Counted from the first letter of the stretch, positions 46,071 to 56,711 are shown. The stretch is DNA of 64,000 nt from Nocardia sp. CY41 (GCF_009829325.1 NZ_VUOS01000012.1:1-64000); one strand, 5' to 3'. The notes: generated from the letters alone by a model not told the origin. Program-made: numbers and translations.

Positions 46071-47159
46071 ATGACCGGACAGCATCGGATCGTCGTTCTC
46101 GGCGCCGGGTACGCGGGGCTGGCGGCGGCCCGCCGACTGGTTCGCACGGCGCGGGACGCGCAGGTCACTGTGGTGGACGCCCACGCGACGTTCGTCGAAC
46201 GCGTGCGACTGCACCAGCGGGCGGCCGGGCAGGATACTCCCAGCTGGGATCTGCGGGACGCTCTGGAAAGCAAAGGGATTCGCTTCGTCCGCGGCCTGGC
46301 GACGGAGATCGACGCGGTCGCGAAGCGTGTGGTGCTCGACGCGGCGCCCGCCCTCGACTACGACACGCTGATCTATGCCCTCGGCAGCGTCGCCGACGTC
46401 GAGAGCGTGCCCGGCGTCGCCGAACACGCCTACCGCGTTGCGACGCAGGAAGATCTGGCCGACCTGTCCGCGCCTGCCGGGCCGGTGGCGATCGTCGGCG
46501 CGGGGGCGACCGGCATCGAACTCGCGGCGGAACTCGCCGAATCGCAGCCGGGGACCCGGGTGCTGCTGCTCGGGTCGGAGGAGCCCGGCGCCTGGCTGTC
46601 GTCGCGGGCGCAGGCGCACATCGAGCGGAAGCTGGAGCGTCTCGGGGTCGAGATCCGGTCCGGGGCAAAGGTGATCGAGGTGACGCCCGAAGGTCCGCGC
46701 TTGGCCGACGGTTCCCTGGTCGAGGCCGCGGCGACGGTGTGGACCACCGGTTTCCGGGTGCCGGACCTCGCCGCGCGCTCCGGTCTGGCGGTGGATTCCG
46801 ACGGGAGGGTCCTGACCGACGCCACGCTGCAATCGGCCTCGCATCCGGACATCTTCGCCGCGGGTGACGCCGCCGTCGTGGCCGGGCCGGGCGGACGCGA
46901 TCTGCGCATGGCGTGCGCCACGGCGTTACCCACCGGCAAGCACGCGGCCGATGCCGCCGTCGCCCGGATGCGCGGTCGCGCGCCGGGGGATCTCCGCTTC
47001 CGGTATGTCCTGCAGTGCCTGAGCCTCGGCCGCCGGGACGGCGTCGTGCAGGTCGTGCACGCCGACGATGCACCGGCCCGCACGGTGCTGACCGGACGGA
47101 CGGCGGCGTGGGTCAAGGAGCGCATCGTGCGCGGAGCGGCCTGGTCGGCGCGCCTGTGA
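46071..47159 (+). CDS. FAD-dependent pyridine nucleotide oxidoreductase (NDH-2-like), ECF41 partner
   Basis: A 362-aa flavoprotein with the FAD loop IVVLGAGYAGLAAARRL (7-23), the NAD(P) loop VAIVGAGATGIELAAEL (about 137) and the FAD-closing DIFAAGDAAVV near 262. It lacks the C-terminal membrane helix of typical NDH-2 and has no redox Cys pair. AAAGGAG lies 9 bp before the ATG. It follows the ECF41 sigma factor by 81 bp; family knowledge says the sigma controls this gene. The physiological electron acceptor is unknown. Confidence 0.87.
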   Translation: MTGQHRIVVLGAGYAGLAAARRLVRTARDAQVTVVDAHATFVERVRLHQRAAGQDTPSWDLRDALESKGIRFVRGLATEIDAVAKRVVLDAAPALDYDTLIYALGSVADVESVPGVAEHAYRVATQEDLADLSAPAGPVAIVGAGATGIELAAELAESQPGTRVLLLGSEEPGAWLSSRAQAHIERKLERLGVEIRSGAKVIEVTPEGPRLADGSLVEAAATVWTTGFRVPDLAARSGLAVDSDGRVLTDATLQSASHPDIFAAGDAAVVAGPGGRDLRMACATALPTGKHAADAAVARMRGRAPGDLRFRYVLQCLSLGRRDGVVQVVHADDAPARTVLTGRTAAWVKERIVRGAAWSARL

Positions 47160-47166
47160 AAGAAAC

Positions 47167-47211
47167 GTCAACCAATGGTTGACGATGCGTCATCGTCAAC
47201 CTATGGTTGAC
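47167..47211. promoter_or_regulatory. Twin 17-bp palindromic operators before the Clp_N/HTH gene
   Basis: GTCAACCAATGGTTGAC (47167-47183) and GTCAACCTATGGTTGAC (47195-47211) are almost identical GTCAACC-N3-GGTTGAC palindromes, 28 bp apart centre to centre. The second ends 2 bp before the ATG at 47214. No Shine-Dalgarno fits, so the transcript is probably leaderless and operators overlie the core promoter. Confidence 0.85.
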
Positions 47212-47213
47212 GC

Positions 47214-47939
47214 ATGACTTCACAATTCCGCCTCGACGACCTGATCGACGGCATCAAGAAAGCCCGTCCCGACAACGTGCTCGACCAGCTGTCCGACGCC
47301 GTCGTCGTGGCCAATCACCTCGGCGAAGTGGCCGATCACCTGATCGGCCACTTCGTGGACCAAGCCCGCCGCTCCGGCGCCTCCTGGACCGACATCGGCG
47401 CCAGCATGGGCGTCACCAAGCAGGCCGCGCAGAAGCGGTTCGTGCCCAAAGTGCCCGAACCGGGCGCCGCGGCGGCCATGGACCCGAACGCGGGCTTCGC
47501 CCGTTTCACCCCGCGGGCGCGCGCGGTGGTGATGGCGGCACAGGAGGCGGCGCGCAGCGCGGGCAACCGCGAGATCTCGATCGGGCACGTGGTGCTCGGC
47601 CTGCTCACCGAACCGGAGGGGCTCGCCGTGCACGAACTCGTCCACCACGGCGTGGCCGTCGACGTCCTCTCCGCCGCGGCCGCCGCGTCTCTGCCGCCGA
47701 GCGAGGGGGACGTCCCGGCGCTCGTTCCCTTCGGCGCCGAGGCCAAGAAGGTCTTGGAACTCACCTTCCGTGAGGCGCTTCGGCTGGGACACAACTACAT
47801 CGGCACTGAGCACATCCTGCTCGCCCTGCTGGAGCAGGAGAACGGCGCCGGTCTGCTCAGCGATCTCGGCGTCGACAAGGCCGGCGTCGAAACGCATCTG
47901 GGCGAGCTGCTCGCGTCCATCACGGCGGAGAAATCCTGA
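47214..47939 (+). CDS. HTH plus double Clp_N domain protein
   Basis: A 241-aa protein. The N-terminal part (1-80) contains an HTH (SWTDIGASMGVTKQAAQKRF, about 59-78). The C-terminal part carries two Clp N-terminal repeats (FTPRARAVVMAAQEAARSAGNREISIGHVVLGLL and LTFREALRLGHNYIGTEHILLALL), as in ClpC substrate/adaptor domains, but has no ATPase module. Autoregulation through the twin operators is likely. It may link Clp-protease substrate or adaptor sensing to transcription; this is inference. Confidence 0.87.
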   Translation: MTSQFRLDDLIDGIKKARPDNVLDQLSDAVVVANHLGEVADHLIGHFVDQARRSGASWTDIGASMGVTKQAAQKRFVPKVPEPGAAAAMDPNAGFARFTPRARAVVMAAQEAARSAGNREISIGHVVLGLLTEPEGLAVHELVHHGVAVDVLSAAAAASLPPSEGDVPALVPFGAEAKKVLELTFREALRLGHNYIGTEHILLALLEQENGAGLLSDLGVDKAGVETHLGELLASITAEKS

Positions 47940-48164
47940 TTCGACATGGGCGGCGGGAAGTTTCGTGCGCGGATCGCACTCGCGGTGCCCTTGCTCCTGA
48001 TCGGCGCGGTCCGGCGAACGAGCGCCGGTCACCGGCTCCGCAACGTCGTCAAGGGGATTCGTGGGGCGCACGCCGCGCGAGCGCGTCACCGCCGGGCGCT
48101 GCGCACTCGGGGAGCCGGTGTCCGCGGGCCGCGCCGGATCGCGCCGCTCTATCGAGCGGCCTGA

Positions 48165-48839
48165 TCACCCTCGCCCGGCCAGGCCGCCGCCCCACCGGGG
48201 CCAGCGGGCCTGTGGCTTCGGCTCGGAGACCAGCGGTTCGCGCCGGATGTCGGTGAAGTACAAGGGTAGTCGCGGTTCCAGCTCGGCGAGCAGCGCGAGC
48301 GCCCGTCCGCCCTGCGCCGCGCGATATTCCGGCATGGTCAGTCCGACGATCTGCAGGAACCGCACGCGGCCGTGCCTGCTGTCGATGGCGCCCAGTTCCG
48401 GGTCGGTCGTGAAGCAGACGGCGTGAATGGTGCAGTCCGCGTGGTCGGCCGCGATCGGTCCGTTCGTCTTGATGGTGTGTCCCGGTTCGAACCACTTGCC
48501 GGATTGGAAGACGTAGCGGCCGAGGTTCTGCATGAAATTCGCAGGCCAAGCGGGTGGTTCGGTGTCCGCGAGCCCGCGCGCCAGCCGGAAGGTGAATTCG
48601 AAGCCCCAGCCGGACTCGGCCGGGTTGTCCCACTCCTTCTCGTACAGCTCGGTCATCCCGTAGCTGACGTAATGCCAGTGCGGCACCGGATCGGTGCGGG
48701 AGTAGGCGCTGATTCCGTCGAGCGGGTCGGAACCGCCCAGCGACCACGGGTGGTCGGACGCCCAATGGAAGGGCTCGATATCGCCGTACAGCGGCCGCAA
48801 CGCCCCGTCGATCGCATCCCAGCCGGGTTTCTCACTCAC
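48165..48839 (-). CDS. Suppressor-of-fused (SUFU) domain protein
   Basis: A 224-aa protein matching the SUFU fold: DPLDGISAYSRTDPVPHWHYVSYGMTELYEKE, SGWGFEFTFRLARG, and the later FTTDPELGAIDSRHGRVRFLQIVGLTM. It starts at GTG 48839. In animals SUFU binds Gli factors; bacterial copies are often tied to immunity/toxin or uncharacterised functions. It lies between the Clp_N gene and nadE with no clear operon link. Confidence 0.87.
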   Translation of the reverse strand: MSEKPGWDAIDGALRPLYGDIEPFHWASDHPWSLGGSDPLDGISAYSRTDPVPHWHYVSYGMTELYEKEWDNPAESGWGFEFTFRLARGLADTEPPAWPANFMQNLGRYVFQSGKWFEPGHTIKTNGPIAADHADCTIHAVCFTTDPELGAIDSRHGRVRFLQIVGLTMPEYRAAQGGRALALLAELEPRLPLYFTDIRREPLVSEPKPQARWPRWGGGLAGRG

Positions 48840-48897
48840 GCAGCCACCATAAGCAGCGCGCGTCCGGCCGTTTCACGGGCGTCGGACGCTGCGACGG

Positions 48898-50955
48898 TCA
48901 GGCATCCGGCACGTTGGCGGCGAGCTCCTCCAGCCAGGCTGTCGCGGACGCGTCGCTGGGCGCGCGCCAGTCGCCGCGCGGGGAGAGCGAACCGCCGGAG
49001 CCGACCTTGGGCGCGTTCGGCAGCGTCGAGCGCTTGAACTGGCTGGTCTGCACGAAGCGGAGCAGGAACTCGCCCAGCCAATGTTTGATCGTGGCGAGGT
49101 CGTAGGCGTTGCGCTGGTCGGCGGGGACGAGGTCGGGCCAGCGGCCGGTCGCGGCATCCGACCAGGCATGCCGAGCCAGATAGGCGACGCGGCTGGGCCG
49201 ATAGCCGAAGCGCAACAGGTAATAGAGGTGGAAGTCCTGCAGTTCGTACGGGCCGACCGTGGCCTCCGAACTCTGGGCGGGCGCGGAGGAGTCCTCGTGC
49301 GGGATCAGCTCGGGTGAGATCTCGGTGCGCAGAATCGACGACAGCACCTCGTTCGCCTCGGGGCCGAACTGCTCGGTGTCCACCGCCCAGGCGATCAGGT
49401 ACTTGATCAGCGTCTTGGGCACCGACGCGTTCACGCTGTAGTGCGCCATATGGTCGCCGACGCCGAACGTGCACCAGCCCAGCGCGAGTTCGCTGAGGTC
49501 GCCGGTGCCCACCACGAGCGCGCGATGCATGTTGGCCAGCCGGAAAAGATGCGAGGTGCGCTCACCCGCCTGGACGTTCTCGTAGGTGATGTCGTAGACC
49601 GGCGCCCCGTCGGCGGCCGGGTGGCCGAGGTCGCGCAGCATCTGCGTCGCCGAGGCGCTGATGTCGATCTCGCGCGCGGTGACGCCGAGGGCGGCCATCA
49701 GGCGATGCGCGTCGGTCCTGGTCCTGGTGCTGGTCGCGAAGCCGGGCATGGTGTAGGCCAGCACGTTCGAGCGCGGCAGGCCGAGCCGGTCCATCGTCTT
49801 GGCGGCCACGATCAGCGCCTGGGTGGAGTCCAAGCCGCCGGACACCCCGATCACCACGTGCTGCGTGCCGGTGGCGCGCAAGCGCGTGCTCAGGCCCTCC
49901 ACCTGGATGTGGTGCACCTCGGCGCAGCGCTCGTTGCGCACGGCCGGGTCGGCCGGGACGTAGGGGAAGCGCTCGATTTCGCGCTCCAGCGCGACCGGCT
50001 CCTCCGGAACCGGCAATCGCACGTCGATGTGCCGCATCGCGGTCAGCCGGTCCCGGTGGTCGTGCACGTTGTCGGCGAAGCTGGTGGTGCGCAGCCGGTC
50101 GGCGACGAGGCGGCGCAGATCCAGGTCGGCGGTGATCAGCTGGGGATCGTCGCGGAACCGCTCGCCCTCCGCGAGCAGGTCGCCGTTCTCGCAGATCAGC
50201 GCCTGGCCGTCCCAGGCGAGGTCGGTGGTCGACTCGCCGGTTCCCGCGGCGGAGTACAGGTAGGCCGCGAGATAGCGCGCCGAATGCGACGTGCACAGCG
50301 ACCGCCGATAGTCCGCCTTACCGATCACGATGTTGCTGGCCGACAGGTTGACCAGCACGGTCGCCCCCGCCAGCGCGGCGAAACCGCTGGGCGGCAGCGG
50401 CACCCACCCGTCCTCGCAGATCTCCAGATGGAAGACGAAGTCGTCCAGGTTGCTCGCGCGGAACAGCAGGTCGGATCCGAACGGTGCCCGGTGCCCGGCG
50501 ATGGTGACGTGGTCCTCCAGCGCCTCCCGCGCCGCCGCGAACTGGCGCTTCTCGTAGAACTCCCGGTAGTTCGGCAGATAGCTCTTCGGCGCCACGCCGA
50601 GCACGAGGCCACGGCAGATCGCGATCGCGCAGTTGAACAACCGGTGCTGGGCTCGCACGGGGGCGCCCACCACGAGCACCGTGTCGATGTCCGTGCTCGC
50701 CGCGACGAGCCGGGCCAGCGCCGCTTCGACCGCGGCGTCCAACGCGTCTTGGTGGAACAGGTCGTCGGCGGTGTAAGCGGACAGTCCCAGCTCCGGGAAC
50801 ACCGTCAGCACGGCGCCCGCGGCCGCGGCCTGCGCGGCCAGTTCCACGGTTTGCTCGACGTTGTAGGCGGGGTCGGCCACCCGTACCCGGGGAACCGCGA
50901 CCGCCACCCGCGCGAAGCCGTGCCGGTAGAGCGAATCGAACGGCAGGTCGGCCAC
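48898..50955 (-). CDS. nadE: Glutamine-dependent NAD+ synthetase
   Basis: A 685-aa two-domain enzyme making NAD+ from deamido-NAD+. The N-terminal nitrilase-type glutaminase carries the Glu-Lys-Cys triad ([31 protein letters not shown]). The C-terminal synthetase has the PP-loop [14 protein letters not shown] near 365, and [23 protein letters not shown] 50955 is preceded by GGGGA at 8-10 bp. It is full length, and appears monocistronic between SUFU and a short ORF across a 189-bp gap. Confidence 0.96.
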   Translation of the reverse strand: MADLPFDSLYRHGFARVAVAVPRVRVADPAYNVEQTVELAAQAAAAGAVLTVFPELGLSAYTADDLFHQDALDAAVEAALARLVAASTDIDTVLVVGAPVRAQHRLFNCAIAICRGLVLGVAPKSYLPNYREFYEKRQFAAAREALEDHVTIAGHRAPFGSDLLFRASNLDDFVFHLEICEDGWVPLPPSGFAALAGATVLVNLSASNIVIGKADYRRSLCTSHSARYLAAYLYSAAGTGESTTDLAWDGQALICENGDLLAEGERFRDDPQLITADLDLRRLVADRLRTTSFADNVHDHRDRLTAMRHIDVRLPVPEEPVALEREIERFPYVPADPAVRNERCAEVHHIQVEGLSTRLRATGTQHVVIGVSGGLDSTQALIVAAKTMDRLGLPRSNVLAYTMPGFATSTRTRTDAHRLMAALGVTAREIDISASATQMLRDLGHPAADGAPVYDITYENVQAGERTSHLFRLANMHRALVVGTGDLSELALGWCTFGVGDHMAHYSVNASVPKTLIKYLIAWAVDTEQFGPEANEVLSSILRTEISPELIPHEDSSAPAQSSEATVGPYELQDFHLYYLLRFGYRPSRVAYLARHAWSDAATGRWPDLVPADQRNAYDLATIKHWLGEFLLRFVQTSQFKRSTLPNAPKVGSGGSLSPRGDWRAPSDASATAWLEELAANVPDA

Positions 50956-51144
50956 CCGCGTCCCCTTCCGGGAGGAGGTTGATCATGGTCCACTCGGAAT
51001 CTACGCCGCCGCGGGCGGGCGGGCGCGGCGGCGAGGTACGGGCGGGCAGTGCGGCGGCGTCGTGACCTCTGCTTTTGCTGTTCGAAGCGGGTGGCGCGGA
51101 TCGTCTGGCCGGAGATGTGAACCGCTGGCGGCTAAGCTATAGCA

Positions 51145-51438
51145 ATGGCGGATGAAATGGATTCCGACCTAATAGCGGGGGAACGGCGCGCAGATCTGCT
51201 GCGCGCGCTTTCGTATGTGTCCACCGAGTCCCAACCGGACGGCAGCTACGTGGTGAACGGCGACCTGCCGCCGGACGTCGCCCCGCCGTTCATTCGCGCC
51301 ATCATGCGGGTGGAGGCGGAGCTGCTGCTGCACGACGCCGAACTCGTCACCGTGGAGGACGGCGAGCCGCGCACGCCGGAGGAACGCCGCACCGACGCGT
51401 TCGTCGCGCTGGTGCTTCGCGTCGACGACCGGCCCTGA
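51145..51438 (+). CDS. Conserved hypothetical small protein before groEL2
   Basis: A 97-aa acidic protein (MADEMDSDLIAGERRADLL, ending VALVLRVDDRP) without a recognised domain. TAAGCT sits 6 nt before the ATG at 51145, a good SigA -10 for leaderless transcription, and no Shine-Dalgarno is present. It ends 13 bp before the first CIRCE element, so it is not part of the heat-shock unit. Function is unknown. Confidence 0.6.
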   Translation: MADEMDSDLIAGERRADLLRALSYVSTESQPDGSYVVNGDLPPDVAPPFIRAIMRVEAELLLHDAELVTVEDGEPRTPEERRTDAFVALVLRVDDRP

Positions 51439-51451
51439 CCCGGTGCGGACC

Positions 51452-51511
51452 TTGCACTCGCCACCCTTGAGTGCTAAAAATGCTTTTGGCACTCTCGACC
51501 TGTGAGTGCCA
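51452..51511. promoter_or_regulatory. Two CIRCE (HrcA) elements before groEL2
   Basis: CIRCE 1 is TTGCACTC (51452-51459), 9 nt, GAGTGCTAA (51469-51477). CIRCE 2 is TGGCACTC (51487-51494), 9 nt, GAGTGCCA (51504-51511), with perfect 8-bp arms. Both match the GCACTC-N9-GAGTGC CIRCE core. HrcA-mediated heat induction of groEL2 is expected. The first copy is less symmetrical at its outer bases. Confidence 0.92.
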
Positions 51512-51585
51512 GGTCGGGACGGTGAGACCGGGTTCCGTAGACACCCTCGGTCGTCCGTCGCGGGCACCGAACCTGGCCAGCGTAA

Positions 51586-53277
<1,692 letters not shown>

Positions 53278-53305
53278 GTCCGGCCACCCGGCACCATAGT
53301 TCGAC

Positions 53306-53343
53306 CCGGAAGCCGGTCCACCGCGAGGTGGGCCGGCTTCCGG
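53306..53343. terminator. Strong hairpin between groEL2 and SMP-30-like gene
   Basis: CCGGAAGCCGG (53306-53316) pairs with CCGGCTTCCGG (53333-53343); inside, CCACC (53318-53322) pairs with GGTGG (53327-53331). It lies 28 bp after the groEL2 stop and 10 bp before the convergent stop, so it can end both transcripts. Confidence 0.8.
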
Positions 53344-53353
53344 CGTTCCGGCG

Positions 53354-54352
53354 TCAGATGCCGTCGAGGGTGACGACGGCGAACGGCGTCTTCGGGCTGC
53401 CGGGGCCCATCGGACCGCCCTTGTCGAACTGCGAGGAGACGATCAGGGTCCGGTCACCGGCGCGGGCCAGGGTCGTCGGGATGGCGAGCGCGTCGTCGCT
53501 GCGCTGCCGGTCCAGCGTCGCGGTGGTTCCGTCGCCGGAGACGGTCCAGCGGCTGATCGTGTTCGTGGTGTTGTGCGCGGCCCACAGTGTGCCGTCGCGC
53601 AGGTCGAGTCCGTCGCCTTGGCGGAGATCGCCGCCACGCAGGGTGACCTTGCCGATCGGGCTCGCTTCCGGCGACAGCGCGATCCGGTACAGGTCGCCGC
53701 GCGGCATGTCGACGGTGAGCAGATAGCGGCCGGCCGGATCGGCGACGATGCCGTTGAGGCTGAAGCCGCCCGGCTCGATCGGCGGCAGCGCGGAGCGTAG
53801 GTCGAACTGCGGGCTCAGTTCTGCGCGCCCGCCCTGCGCTCTGGCGGCGGCCAGTTGGTCCTGGGTGACGCGATAGACGACCGCCCGCGTGCTGTCGGTC
53901 AGATACGCCGTGCCGTCCGGGGTGAAGGCGAGATCGTTCACGAAGCGGGGATCGCTTCCGGGCACGGTGAAGTCGGCGAGCAGGGCACGGGTCGCGACGT
54001 CGTATACCGCGACGCCGGTGGTCGAGTCGGTCACCCACAGCCGCCCCACGGCGTCGACTTTCAAGCCGTTGGCGGTCTTGTGGTTGCCTGCGCCTTCGGG
54101 CAGGAAGACTTCGGCGCGCCGGGCGTCCGGGGTCGCTCGGTAGACGGCGCCGGTGGTGTACGAGCCGACGTAGAGGTCGCCGGTGCGCGCGTCGACCGCG
54201 ATGCCTTCCGGGTATACGCGGTCGCCGGGGAGTTCGTACGCGGTGTGGACGGCGGCGCTGGGCGTGTCACCGGCGCCGCACGCGGCGAGCGTGACGCAGG
54301 CGCTCGCCGCTGCCAGGGTCGACAGCAGGCGGTGGGGAAGTGCGTGGGGCAT
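53354..54352 (-). CDS. SMP-30/gluconolactonase-like lipoprotein
   Basis: A 332-aa exported beta-propeller. The signal ends LAACGAGD with lipobox Cys25. Repeated blades include VYPEGIAVDARTGDLYVGSYTTG, GLKVDAVGRLWVTDSTTG, VNDLAFTPDGTAYLTDS and LNGIVADPAGRYLL, as in the SMP-30/NHL group. Enzymes of this group are calcium-dependent lactonases, but secreted lipoproteins of this kind are uncharacterised. It is divergent from the MarR gene across a 117-bp AT-rich promoter, so MarR control is likely. Confidence 0.82.
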   Translation of the reverse strand: MPHALPHRLLSTLAAASACVTLAACGAGDTPSAAVHTAYELPGDRVYPEGIAVDARTGDLYVGSYTTGAVYRATPDARRAEVFLPEGAGNHKTANGLKVDAVGRLWVTDSTTGVAVYDVATRALLADFTVPGSDPRFVNDLAFTPDGTAYLTDSTRAVVYRVTQDQLAAARAQGGRAELSPQFDLRSALPPIEPGGFSLNGIVADPAGRYLLTVDMPRGDLYRIALSPEASPIGKVTLRGGDLRQGDGLDLRDGTLWAAHNTTNTISRWTVSGDGTTATLDRQRSDDALAIPTTLARAGDRTLIVSSQFDKGGPMGPGSPKTPFAVVTLDGI

Positions 54353-54411
54353 CGAGATACGAGTCCGTTCTATTTAATACATTCACATTGAAAAACGTCT
54401 ATGAATCTAAG

Positions 54412-54423
54412 TTAGAACTCTAA
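54412..54423. promoter_or_regulatory. Palindrome in the MarR/SMP-30 divergent promoter
   Basis: TTAGAACTCTAA (TTAGA, AC, TCTAA) is a perfect-armed palindrome in the AT-rich spacer 46 bp before the MarR ATG and 59 bp from the lipoprotein start. It is a candidate MarR operator. Confidence 0.5.
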
Positions 54424-54469
54424 TAACCGTCAAGGTTCATACGATAAGACGCACGGATACCATGCGGTT

Positions 54470-54922
54470 ATGACGTCGTTGCCCGCCGCCCAACGGATCG
54501 GCTCGTATCTCAAACGTGCCGAGCAGTCCCTCAACACGGCCAAGAACGCCGCGTTGAAACCGGCGGGTGTCACCGTGCCGCAGTACGCCGCACTGCTGTT
54601 CCTCGCGGAGAATCCCGGCATCTCGGCCGCCGCCCTGGCCCGGCTCTGCGGCGTCACCCCGCCGTCGATGAACACCGTGCTGGGCAATCTGCAGGATCGG
54701 GGGCTCATCGAGCGCACGCCGCACCCGTGGCACAAGAACGTCCTGGAGACCACGCTGACCGACAAGGGCGCGGCGGTGATGCGCGACGCGGACGTCCGTG
54801 CGGTCCGGGTCGAACGGGCCCTCGCCGAGGAGTTCACCGACGCCGAACGGGCTACGTTGCAGGACTTGCTGACTCGATGCGCGGACCGGCTGGACTCGAT
54901 CCGCCCCGGTCCCGCCGCGTAG
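54470..54922 (+). CDS. MarR family regulator
   Basis: A 150-aa winged-helix regulator. The HTH core ISAAALARLCGVTPPSMNTVLGNLQDRGLIERTPHP (50-85) is followed by the wing (NVLETTLTDKG), with helical dimer ends. It is divergent from the SMP-30-like lipoprotein gene, its probable target, and convergent with the MFS gene. A ligand-released repressor is typical for the family. Confidence 0.92.
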   Translation: MTSLPAAQRIGSYLKRAEQSLNTAKNAALKPAGVTVPQYAALLFLAENPGISAAALARLCGVTPPSMNTVLGNLQDRGLIERTPHPWHKNVLETTLTDKGAAVMRDADVRAVRVERALAEEFTDAERATLQDLLTRCADRLDSIRPGPAA

Positions 54923-54965
54923 CGAAGAGTGGCGCGACCTGGGGTCGCGCCCCTCTCGGGTCGGG

Positions 54966-56138
54966 TCAGGCTGGAACCGGAATGGCGGTCGGAGACTTGA
55001 TCTTCGCGAGCGCGAGCGCGAGCGCCAGGCAGGCGATGAGCGTGGAGGTCCACGGCAGCCACTCGGCGCCGTGGGATTCCAGCACGGTCGCACCGATGAT
55101 CGACCCGAGACCCGCGCCGAGGTAGATGGCCGATCCGTTCAGGCCGAGGGCGACGGTGGGCGCGTCGTGGGCGATGCCGAAGAGGCGGTGCTGCTGCGGG
55201 ACCAGGATCGCCGAACCGAACAGCCCGGTGACGGCGAGTACGACGAACACCGCCCATGCGGCATGGACGGCCACGCCGAGCAGCGCCAGGCCGGCCAGCG
55301 CGCCCGCGAGCCCGACGATCAGCGTGCGCCGCGGGCCGTAGCGGTCGACCGCCCGACCGGCCTGCGCGTTGCCGATGACCTGGCCGATGCCCATGGCCAG
55401 CAGCAGCCAGGCGAGCATGGTCTGCGGCACGGAGGCCGCGACCACGACCGGCAGGTAGACCACGGTGGTGTAGACGGCGGTGATCTGCGTTGTCGTCACG
55501 ATCAGCACGCGCAGCACCGGCGGCCGGGTCAGCACACCGATCCGGTCGCGCAGGCTCGTGCTCGGCAGCGTCACCCGCGGCAGGAGCAGCACGAGTACCG
55601 CTGCTACCGCCCCGCCCAGCGCGATCCCCCACAGCACGCCGCGCCAGCCGACCCAGCGTTCGGCGAAGATGCCGATCGGCACGCCCGCGACGCTGGACAG
55701 CGTGATGCCCGCGGTCACGATCGACAGCGCCCGTCCCCGGTGGGCGTCATCGGCTACGACGCCCGCGACGGCGAACGCGTTGGCCTGAAAAGCCGCCGCC
55801 CCGATCGCCGCCACGACGCGCGCCGCGGCCATGATGCCGAAGCTTTCCCCGGCGGCCTGCCCGATCATGCCGATGACGAAGAGCGTGGCGCCGCCCCCGA
55901 GTACCCAGCGGCGATCCCAGGAGCCGGTCGCCGCGGCGATCACCGGGGAGGCGAGGGCATAGGTCCAGGCGAACATCGTGGTCAGCTGCCCGGCGGTGGC
56001 CACCGAGACGTGCAGGTCGGCGGCGATCAGCGGTAGCAGGCCGCTGAGTACGAAGCCGTCGGTGCCGAGCACGAAAGTGCCCACGGCGAGCGGAAGGAGC
56101 GACCGATAGAGATTGTTCGATGGTTGTCGAAGCATCAT
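54966..56138 (-). CDS. MFS transporter (drug/sugar efflux, AraJ/Cml type)
   Basis: A 390-aa 12-helix transporter of the MFS_1 DHA1 type: FVLGTDGFVLSGLLPLIAADL, then GSWDRRWVLGGGATLFVIG and the mid-protein loop at about 190-200. The frame runs far upstream (to 56489), but the MFS N-terminus fits ATG 56138 or 56135 (MMLRQPSNNLYRSLLPLA). No Shine-Dalgarno is obvious. It is divergent from an ArsR gene with repeats between the starts, so the export of a metal-independent or toxic substrate under ArsR-type control is inferred. Confidence 0.87.
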   Translation of the reverse strand: MMLRQPSNNLYRSLLPLAVGTFVLGTDGFVLSGLLPLIAADLHVSVATAGQLTTMFAWTYALASPVIAAATGSWDRRWVLGGGATLFVIGMIGQAAGESFGIMAAARVVAAIGAAAFQANAFAVAGVVADDAHRGRALSIVTAGITLSSVAGVPIGIFAERWVGWRGVLWGIALGGAVAAVLVLLLPRVTLPSTSLRDRIGVLTRPPVLRVLIVTTTQITAVYTTVVYLPVVVAASVPQTMLAWLLLAMGIGQVIGNAQAGRAVDRYGPRRTLIVGLAGALAGLALLGVAVHAAWAVFVVLAVTGLFGSAILVPQQHRLFGIAHDAPTVALGLNGSAIYLGAGLGSIIGATVLESHGAEWLPWTSTLIACLALALALAKIKSPTAIPVPA

Positions 56139-56174
56139 AGAAAGAGAGTCGGATATGATTCGATTGTTGTCAAA
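56116..56174. promoter_or_regulatory. Direct repeats in the MFS/ArsR divergent promoter
   Basis: TTCGATGGTTGTCGAA (56116-56131) and TTCGATTGTTGTCAAA (56159-56174) are direct repeats (14 of 16 identical), 43 bp apart, i.e. about four helical turns. The first is also an imperfect palindrome (TTCGA/TCGAA arms) and overlaps the MFS start. They are candidate sites for the ArsR regulator. Confidence 0.6.
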
Positions 56175-56190
56175 CGATCGGAGAATGGAG

Positions 56191-56505
56191 ATGCGCCCGC
56201 TGCCGCAGCCGAGCACCGCCGACATCGATCTGGTCCGAGTGCTCAGCGCCCTCGCCGACCCGGTCCGGCTGGAGCTGGTGCGCGCGCTCGCCGGGGAGCG
56301 CGAGCCGCTGAGCTGCAATGTTCGGGAGTTCGACGTGGAGATCACCGCGGCGACCGCCTCGCACCACTGGAAGGTGCTGCGAGACGCGGGCATCACGACG
56401 ACCTTCGTCTCCGGCCGCAATCGGCTGGTCGAATTACGGCGCGACGACCTGGAGCAGCGCTTCCCCGGCCTACTGGACGCGGTCATCACCGGCGCTCAGC
56501 GCTGA
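56191..56505 (+). CDS. ArsR family regulator
   Basis: A 104-aa winged-helix protein: IDLVRVLSALADPVRLELVRALAG, CNVREFDVEITAATASHHWKVLRDAGI and a short wing. The usual metal-binding CVC in the DNA helix is absent; only one Cys occurs (SCNV), so it is a non-metal-sensing type. The start at ATG 56191 has GGAG at a 7-bp spacing; ATG 56185 and 56155 are alternatives. It is divergent from the MFS exporter. Confidence 0.87.
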   Translation: MRPLPQPSTADIDLVRVLSALADPVRLELVRALAGEREPLSCNVREFDVEITAATASHHWKVLRDAGITTTFVSGRNRLVELRRDDLEQRFPGLLDAVITGAQR

Positions 56506-56711
56506 CCCGCCCGCCGCGCGCGTCCCCGGCCGGTGCGGGGCACGAGAAACCCTGCCGCCGTGGGCACTCGACCCCGGGCCGCCTCGCAGTCGGCCTCCGG
56601 CATCAGTGATCGTTCGGGCAGGGGTTCGTCGCGCAGCCTGCACGGCGCGGCTGTGGGTCGCCGACGGGCGTTCGGCGTGCCCGGCGGGCGTGCCGGTCGT
56701 ACGCTGAAGCC

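Noticed and set aside
47946..48164. 72-aa ORF after the Clp_N gene
   Set aside because: Very Arg-rich, no Shine-Dalgarno and no recognisable features; typical of chance frames in high-GC DNA.
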